Origin: an uncultured Nitrosospira sp.
GTDB lineage: Bacteria; Nitrospirota; Nitrospiria; Nitrospirales; Nitrospiraceae
Assembly: GCA_900696505.1 (NCBI GenBank)
Contig: CAADGJ010000195.1
Location: 1-40,277, forward strand
Length of the DNA: 40,277 nt
Reading direction: 5' to 3'
Shown: positions 35,972 through 40,277 of the stretch, one piece after another
Position numbering within the stretch: the stretch's first letter is position 1
Layout of the letters: each line of letters opens with the position of its first letter
Translations under genes and position numbers: made by a program
The notes under the pieces: model-generated
The model's database searches: none
What the model was told of the DNA's origin: nothing
What the model saw: the letters and a program-made list of their open reading frames with translations, nothing else

Positions 35972-37411
35972 ATGGGAACTGATCCGCAACCAGCGTCACC
36001 CGGTCACGCCGTTTCTCCCGGGCGGCATGCCGCCGTCAAGGCGTTATTGGCCATCGACGAAGCCGGCTCGTTGTCCGATGACTTGTTCGATCAGATTTCT
36101 GCGAAGGCCGGGCTCGATCTCCGCGATCGAGCCTTCATGGTGGAACTCGTGCGCGGTGTGTTGCGGTATCGCGCGACGCTGGATTGGCGTCTAGGCCTCT
36201 TGTCCGATCGTCGTATCGCCAAACTTCCCACTCTCGTGCAAATCATGTTGCGCTTGGGCGCGTATCAAGTGCTGTACCTGGATCGGGTGCCGGCCTCAGC
36301 CGCGGTGAACGAATCCGTGCAGATGATGAAGCAACTGCGACGACGCTTGGGGCGCGATTGGAGCGGATTCGTCAATGCCGTACTGCGGGCCATGCTGCGG
36401 GCGGCGCCTCCGGATTGGCCGGATCTCGCGAAGAATCCTGTCGAGGCACTGGCCGTTCAGTACTCATGCCCGACATGGCTCGTGGAGCGCTGGTGTCGAC
36501 AGTGGGGGGCGGAGCGAGCCGCAACCTTATGCCGGGCCTCGGTTGAAGTGCCTCCGCTCACACTTCGTGTGAACCGGCTTCGAACCACGCGAGCGGCGCT
36601 ACTGGCTGACTTGGGCGCGGCGCACGTCGAAGCGGAGCCCACGTCGATCAGCGAAGTCGGCATTCAACTAGGCCGCACCAGTCTCGTCGCCGATCTCCCT
36701 GGATACCCGGCGGGACATTTTTATGTCGAAGATGAAGCCGGGCAACTGGTGCCTCTGCTCTTGGACGTCCAGCCGGAGCACCGTGTGTTGGATGCCTGCG
36801 CCGCACCTGGCGGCAAAGCGACGCATATCGCCGCGCTCATGGCCAATCGAGGTGAAATCATCGCGGTTGATAGAGTCGCATCACGTCTGGACCGGGTGAT
36901 GGACAATTGTCGGCGCCTGGGTGTGACGATCGTCACGCCAGTCGTAGCTGACATGCGAGAGCTGAAAGCCGAAGAGGCAGGGGCGAGAGAGCCAGCGATC
37001 TCTCCCGCGCTGCCGGAGGTGCAATCGCGCCCGTTCGATCGGATTTTACTCGATGCCCCGTGCAGCGGCCTCGGCGTGCTGCGGCGTCACCCAGAAGCCA
37101 AATGGTACAAGACGCCGGATTCCATCGCGCAACATCGACAGGTGCAGCTGGACCTGCTCGCCACGACGACTCGTCTCTTGCGGCCTGGTGGAGTGTTGGT
37201 CTATAGTACGTGCTCGATTGAGCCGGAAGAAACCGAGTCGGTCATCGACGAGTTTTGTCAGTCTCATCGTGAATTTCAGCGCGATTCGATCGCGCCCTGG
37301 TTGCCCCCAGCCGGTCTGCCGTTTCTGACCCCTCGAGGGGATCTGTCTACGATGGCCAATAGAAATAACATGGATGCGTTTTTTGCCGCCCGTCTGCGGA
37401 GGATCGGGTAA
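35972..37411 (+). CDS. rsmB: 16S rRNA (cytosine-967-C5)-methyltransferase RsmB
   Basis: 479 aa from ATG 35972. An N-terminal NusB-like RNA-binding domain (about residues 15-150) precedes the SAM methyltransferase. Its motifs are LDACAAPGGKATHIA, DAPCSGLGVLRRHPE and YSTCSIEPEE, with the two conserved cysteines of m5C enzymes. A Pro/Glu-rich insert (AGAREPAISPALPEV) lies before the PC motif. Upstream in-frame sequence to 35864 would overlap fmt and is not family-like. Its stop shares one base with the rpe ATG. Confidence 0.93.
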   Translation: MGTDPQPASPGHAVSPGRHAAVKALLAIDEAGSLSDDLFDQISAKAGLDLRDRAFMVELVRGVLRYRATLDWRLGLLSDRRIAKLPTLVQIMLRLGAYQVLYLDRVPASAAVNESVQMMKQLRRRLGRDWSGFVNAVLRAMLRAAPPDWPDLAKNPVEALAVQYSCPTWLVERWCRQWGAERAATLCRASVEVPPLTLRVNRLRTTRAALLADLGAAHVEAEPTSISEVGIQLGRTSLVADLPGYPAGHFYVEDEAGQLVPLLLDVQPEHRVLDACAAPGGKATHIAALMANRGEIIAVDRVASRLDRVMDNCRRLGVTIVTPVVADMRELKAEEAGAREPAISPALPEVQSRPFDRILLDAPCSGLGVLRRHPEAKWYKTPDSIAQHRQVQLDLLATTTRLLRPGGVLVYSTCSIEPEETESVIDEFCQSHREFQRDSIAPWLPPAGLPFLTPRGDLSTMANRNNMDAFFAARLRRIG

Positions 37412-38115
37412 TGGCTGGCAGGACCGTCTGTATTGCGCCATCCATTCTATCGGCAGATTTCGCACGCCTGGCGGAAGAGGTCGCCAAAGTCGAAGAAGCG
37501 GGCGCCGATTGGTTGCATGTGGATGTGATGGATGGTCACTTCGTGCCGAACCTGACGATCGGCCCCCCGGTCGTTGAAGCGTTGAGAAAAGTGACCAGCC
37601 TGCCGCTGGACGTGCATCTGATGATGACCAATCCGGATGCGTTCATCGGGGAGTTTGCCGAAGCCGGTGCGGACTATCTGACCGTGCACGTGGAAACCTG
37701 TCCTCACCTGCATCGGACCGTGCAATTGATCAAAGAACGAGGCGTAAAGGCCGGGGTCACGTTGAATCCCGCCACACCGGCGATCACCCTTTCCGAAATT
37801 GTGGGCGACGCCGATCTCATTCTCATTATGTCCGTGAATCCCGGATTCGGCGGGCAAAAATTTATTCCCTCGTCCTTGCAAAAGGTCGCCGCAGTCCGGG
37901 CCATGATCGACCGGACCCACAGCCATGCGCTTCTTGAGGTGGACGGCGGGGTGAAACCGGATAACGCGGAGTCCATTCTTGCGGCGGGGGCCGATGTGTT
38001 GGTAGCAGGATCCGCCGTATTTTCCGATCACGATTATGCCGCCGCGATTACAGCCCTCAGGGCCGGTCGGGTATCACCGCCACGCAGCAGCAGGACTATG
38101 GCCGGCCAGCGATAG
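37411..38115 (+). CDS. rpe: Ribulose-phosphate 3-epimerase
   Basis: 234 aa TIM barrel. It interconverts ribulose-5-phosphate and xylulose-5-phosphate in the pentose phosphate and Calvin-type pathways. APSILSADFARL, HVDVMDGHFVPNLTIGP (metal-binding His and catalytic Asp), DVHLMM, MSVNPGFGGQKF and EVDGGVKPDN are all intact. GGAGGA stands 7 bases before the ATG, and the TAATG overlap with rsmB suggests coupling. The last 20 residues are an Arg-rich extension beyond the barrel. Confidence 0.96.
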   Translation: MAGRTVCIAPSILSADFARLAEEVAKVEEAGADWLHVDVMDGHFVPNLTIGPPVVEALRKVTSLPLDVHLMMTNPDAFIGEFAEAGADYLTVHVETCPHLHRTVQLIKERGVKAGVTLNPATPAITLSEIVGDADLILIMSVNPGFGGQKFIPSSLQKVAAVRAMIDRTHSHALLEVDGGVKPDNAESILAAGADVLVAGSAVFSDHDYAAAITALRAGRVSPPRSSRTMAGQR

Positions 38116-38142
38116 AAGAGGCATCGGACCGCACCGTCATTC

Positions 38143-39687
38143 ATGGATAATCTTCATCCCCTCGAAAGCAAAGTGCTGCTGGCATTGGCTCCGCAGCCTG
38201 GCTCGCCCTCCACGCTCGATCAACTCGCGGACTCCACCGGGCTGGAACCTTCGCAGTTAAGTATGGCCGTCGAATGGCTCTTGGCCAAATCCCTCATTGC
38301 CGTTCACGCCGAAACGGTTGCGTATATTGCATCGTTGACGCCGATCGGTGAGGTGTTTTTCGAGAAATACGCGCCGATTGAACGCGTGCTGTCGGCGGCA
38401 CGGGAAGCCGGGCAGACCGGCAAACGTCTGACCATCCAGGACATTCAGGCCAAGGAAGCGCTTGAACCGTCGGATGTCAGTAAAGCGGTCGGCACCCTCA
38501 AAAAAGAAGGCGCCATTCTCATCGTGCAGGGTGGCTGCATCGAAAGCACTGGTCGGAATAGCCCCACGGCAGAGGCCATGCGTGCCCTCTTGCAGGAATT
38601 GCGAAGCGGACAACGGGAGTTGCAGACCTTTGCGGAACCGCTTCGGGCTGTGCTTCAGCAGCATGCGGTCAAACGCGGGAACGCGCGAGAGCCCTTCCGG
38701 GTCGACGAACGGGTGACGCGATCGTTTCTGCTGACGCCTTCCGGTCAGGAAGTGGCTGACCAGTTGTCGCGTGACGGCGTCGCGGAAGAAGTTTCCCAAT
38801 TGACGCCCGAGCTTCTCAAGGAAGGTGCCTGGCGGACGAAGCAGTTCCGGAAGTATACGATCAGCTTGCGGGCTCCGAGGATCGCGGCCGGGAAACGGCA
38901 CCCGTATCGGGAATTCCTGGATCTCGTGAAACTCAAGCTGGTCAGCATGGGCTTTCAGGAGATGCGTGGAACGCTCGTGGAGACTGAGTTTTGGAATATG
39001 GACGCTCTGTTCATGCCGCAGTTTCATCCCGCGCGCGATATCCACGACGTGTACTTTGTGAAAAACCCGACCCATGCCAAGAACATTGCCGAGCCCTACC
39101 TGACCAACGTGACCCAGGTGCACGAAAGTGGAGCGGGGGCGGGATCGACCGGCTGGGGGTATCAGTTCGATGCGGAACGAGCCAAGCGGTTGGTCTTGCG
39201 GAGCCAAGGAACGGCGGTGTCTGCGCGCAGGCTCGCTGCCAACCCGTCCGTCCCCGGAAAGTACTTTTCTATCGCCCGGTGTTTTCGTTATGACCAGGTG
39301 GACGCCACCCATGCTACCGATTTTTTCCAGGTAGAAGGAATTGTGTTGGGGGCGGATATTAACTTTCGAACGTTGTTGGGATTGTTAAACCTGTTCGCTT
39401 GCGAAGTGGCGCAAGCCAAGGAAGTGAAGTTTCTTCCTGCCTATTTCCCGTTCACCGAACCGTCGGTTGAAATGCATGTGCGTCATCCGAAGTTGGGCTG
39501 GATGGAACTGGGAGGCGCGGGATTGTTCCGGCCTGAAGTCACGACGCCGCTTGGCGTCTCAGTGCCGGTCATTGCCTGGGGACTGGGGCTGGATCGCATG
39601 GCGATGGTGGCGTTGGGCATTCATGATATTCGCGACCTCTTCTCAGCGGACTTGGAATTCATTCGGACCATGCGCGGAAGTTTTTAG
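38143..39687 (+). CDS. pheS: Phenylalanyl-tRNA synthetase alpha subunit, archaeal/eukaryal type
   Basis: 514 aa, against about 340 for ordinary bacterial PheS. Residues 5-150 form winged-helix modules (LDQLADSTGLEPSQLSMAVE, and a second near LTIQDIQAKEALEPSDV). These are the tRNA/DNA-binding domains found in archaeal and eukaryotic enzymes. The class II core has motif 2 SIARCFRYDQVDATHATDFF and motif 3 AWGLGLDRMAM, with GGAGLFRPEV as in archaeal PheS. It charges tRNA-Phe together with PheT. It lies 27 bp after rpe and 12 bp before pheT, so all may share a transcript. Confidence 0.92.
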   Translation: MDNLHPLESKVLLALAPQPGSPSTLDQLADSTGLEPSQLSMAVEWLLAKSLIAVHAETVAYIASLTPIGEVFFEKYAPIERVLSAAREAGQTGKRLTIQDIQAKEALEPSDVSKAVGTLKKEGAILIVQGGCIESTGRNSPTAEAMRALLQELRSGQRELQTFAEPLRAVLQQHAVKRGNAREPFRVDERVTRSFLLTPSGQEVADQLSRDGVAEEVSQLTPELLKEGAWRTKQFRKYTISLRAPRIAAGKRHPYREFLDLVKLKLVSMGFQEMRGTLVETEFWNMDALFMPQFHPARDIHDVYFVKNPTHAKNIAEPYLTNVTQVHESGAGAGSTGWGYQFDAERAKRLVLRSQGTAVSARRLAANPSVPGKYFSIARCFRYDQVDATHATDFFQVEGIVLGADINFRTLLGLLNLFACEVAQAKEVKFLPAYFPFTEPSVEMHVRHPKLGWMELGGAGLFRPEVTTPLGVSVPVIAWGLGLDRMAMVALGIHDIRDLFSADLEFIRTMRGSF

Positions 39688-39699
39688 GACAATCACATC

Positions 39700-40277
39700 A
39701 TGCCCACCATTTCTCTACAACGAGACGATCTTGAGGCGTTGATCGCCGGTCATGGCGAAACGGCGTCCCGTATTTCGATCGACCAGCTTGAGCAATGGCT
39801 GATGTTGGTGAAAGGCGAGTTGAAGGGGCACAATACCGAAACCGGTGAATTACGAATCGAGCTGCAGGACAGCAACCGGCCGGATTTGTGGTGTTGCGAA
39901 GGGATTGCCCGGCAGATCAGAACCAAGCAGCAGGGCGCGGCCATTTCCTATCCCTTTTTCAAGAAGCAAAAACGTGCGGCTGGAAAACTCGTCGTAGCAC
40001 CCGGGCTGGACCAGGTGCGGCCGTATGTGGCGGCCTGTACGGCGATTGGCTATCGTGTGACGGCCTCCGGTCTGGCGCAATTGATCCAGACGCAGGAAAA
40101 GCTGGCGGATATTTTCGGGCGCAAGCGCCGCACGGTGTCCATCGGCCTCTATCGCCTCGCGCCGATTGTCTTTCCCGTATCGTACGATCTGGTGAAGCCG
40201 GATGAAGTGCGGTTCACCCCGTTGGGCATGGAAACGGTGATGACTCTGCGCGAGATCCTGATGGTCCATCCGAAAGG
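39700..40277 (+). CDS. pheT: Phenylalanyl-tRNA synthetase beta subunit, archaeal/eukaryal type, N-terminal part
   Basis: 192 codons from ATG 39700; the gene continues past the right edge. The N-terminus PTISLQRDDLEALIAG is archaeal-type: bacterial PheT starts with a tRNA-binding EMAP-like domain that is absent here. ELRIELQDSNRPDLWCCEGI corresponds to the conserved ...DRPDLLS.EG.A block of this group. It is the partner of the preceding archaeal-type PheS, consistent with joint inheritance of the pair. Confidence 0.9.
   Translation, partial: MPTISLQRDDLEALIAGHGETASRISIDQLEQWLMLVKGELKGHNTETGELRIELQDSNRPDLWCCEGIARQIRTKQQGAAISYPFFKKQKRAAGKLVVAPGLDQVRPYVAACTAIGYRVTASGLAQLIQTQEKLADIFGRKRRTVSIGLYRLAPIVFPVSYDLVKPDEVRFTPLGMETVMTLREILMVHPK

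Noticed and set aside
38257-39312. 351-codon minus-strand frame opposite pheS
   Set aside because: Shadow of pheS; no motif and no start signal.

Overview
The window reads as a chromosomal segment of a Gram-negative bacterium. The overall protein flavour, the parAB/bactofilin/F1-ATPase neighbourhood and an archaeal-type PheRS suggest Nitrospirota, probably a Nitrospira-like organism. That assignment is an inference from gene content and has not been tested. Most genes are ordinary core genes packed on the + strand. The accessory stretches lie at about 0-2.2 kb, 20.4-23 kb and 28-34.8 kb.

Layout. (1) 1-2.2 kb, minus strand: the N-terminal part of a phosphoglucose-isomerase-type protein, a lipoprotein whose L,D-transpeptidase (YkuD) domain has lost its catalytic Cys, and a small unrecognised Cys/His-rich ORF. 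(2) 2.17-12.99 kb, plus strand: a near-origin type cluster. A consensus sigma70 promoter drives rpmH, followed by rnpA, yidD, yidC, mnmE, mnmG, rsmG, parA, parB, two tandem bactofilins and mnmA. Two identical 16-bp parS palindromes flank rsmG, and the first overlaps its start codon. MnmE, MnmG and MnmA together modify U34 of tRNAs. ParA, ParB and parS form the chromosome partition module, and the bactofilins may be its spatial partners. (3) 13.1-19.3 kb: atpHAGDC, the complete F1 sector of ATP synthase without any F0 gene, with its own probable promoter and a trailing lipoprotein gene that overlaps atpC. (4) 19.4-23.5 kb: two paralogous RluA-family pseudouridine synthases separated by a convergent PilZ gene, then small proteins and a GNAT acetyltransferase.

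(5) 23.6-26.3 kb, minus strand: a zinc/manganese-type ABC importer (binding protein, ATPase, permease), divergent from anmK. (6) 26.5-34.5 kb: anmK, a DUF2726 protein, a CpoB-like TPR protein, a beta-helix protein with a Cys ladder, a receiver-GGDEF diguanylate cyclase, a lytic transglycosylase, a methyltransferase with a possible structured leader, and a MEDS-domain gene broken by one in-frame TGA. (7) 34.8-40.3 kb: initiator tRNA-fMet transcribed divergently from fmt, the enzyme that formylates it, then rsmB, rpe, pheS and the start of pheT. PheS and PheT are of the archaeal/eukaryal type.

No CRISPR array, insertion sequence, prophage or obvious defence system is visible. I did not find a complete new multi-gene system. 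The most unusual items are the Cys-less YkuD lipoprotein, the parS/rsmG start overlap, the archaeal-type PheRS, the nonsense-split MEDS gene, the possible RNA leader before the 32.8 kb methyltransferase, and several very small ORFs.
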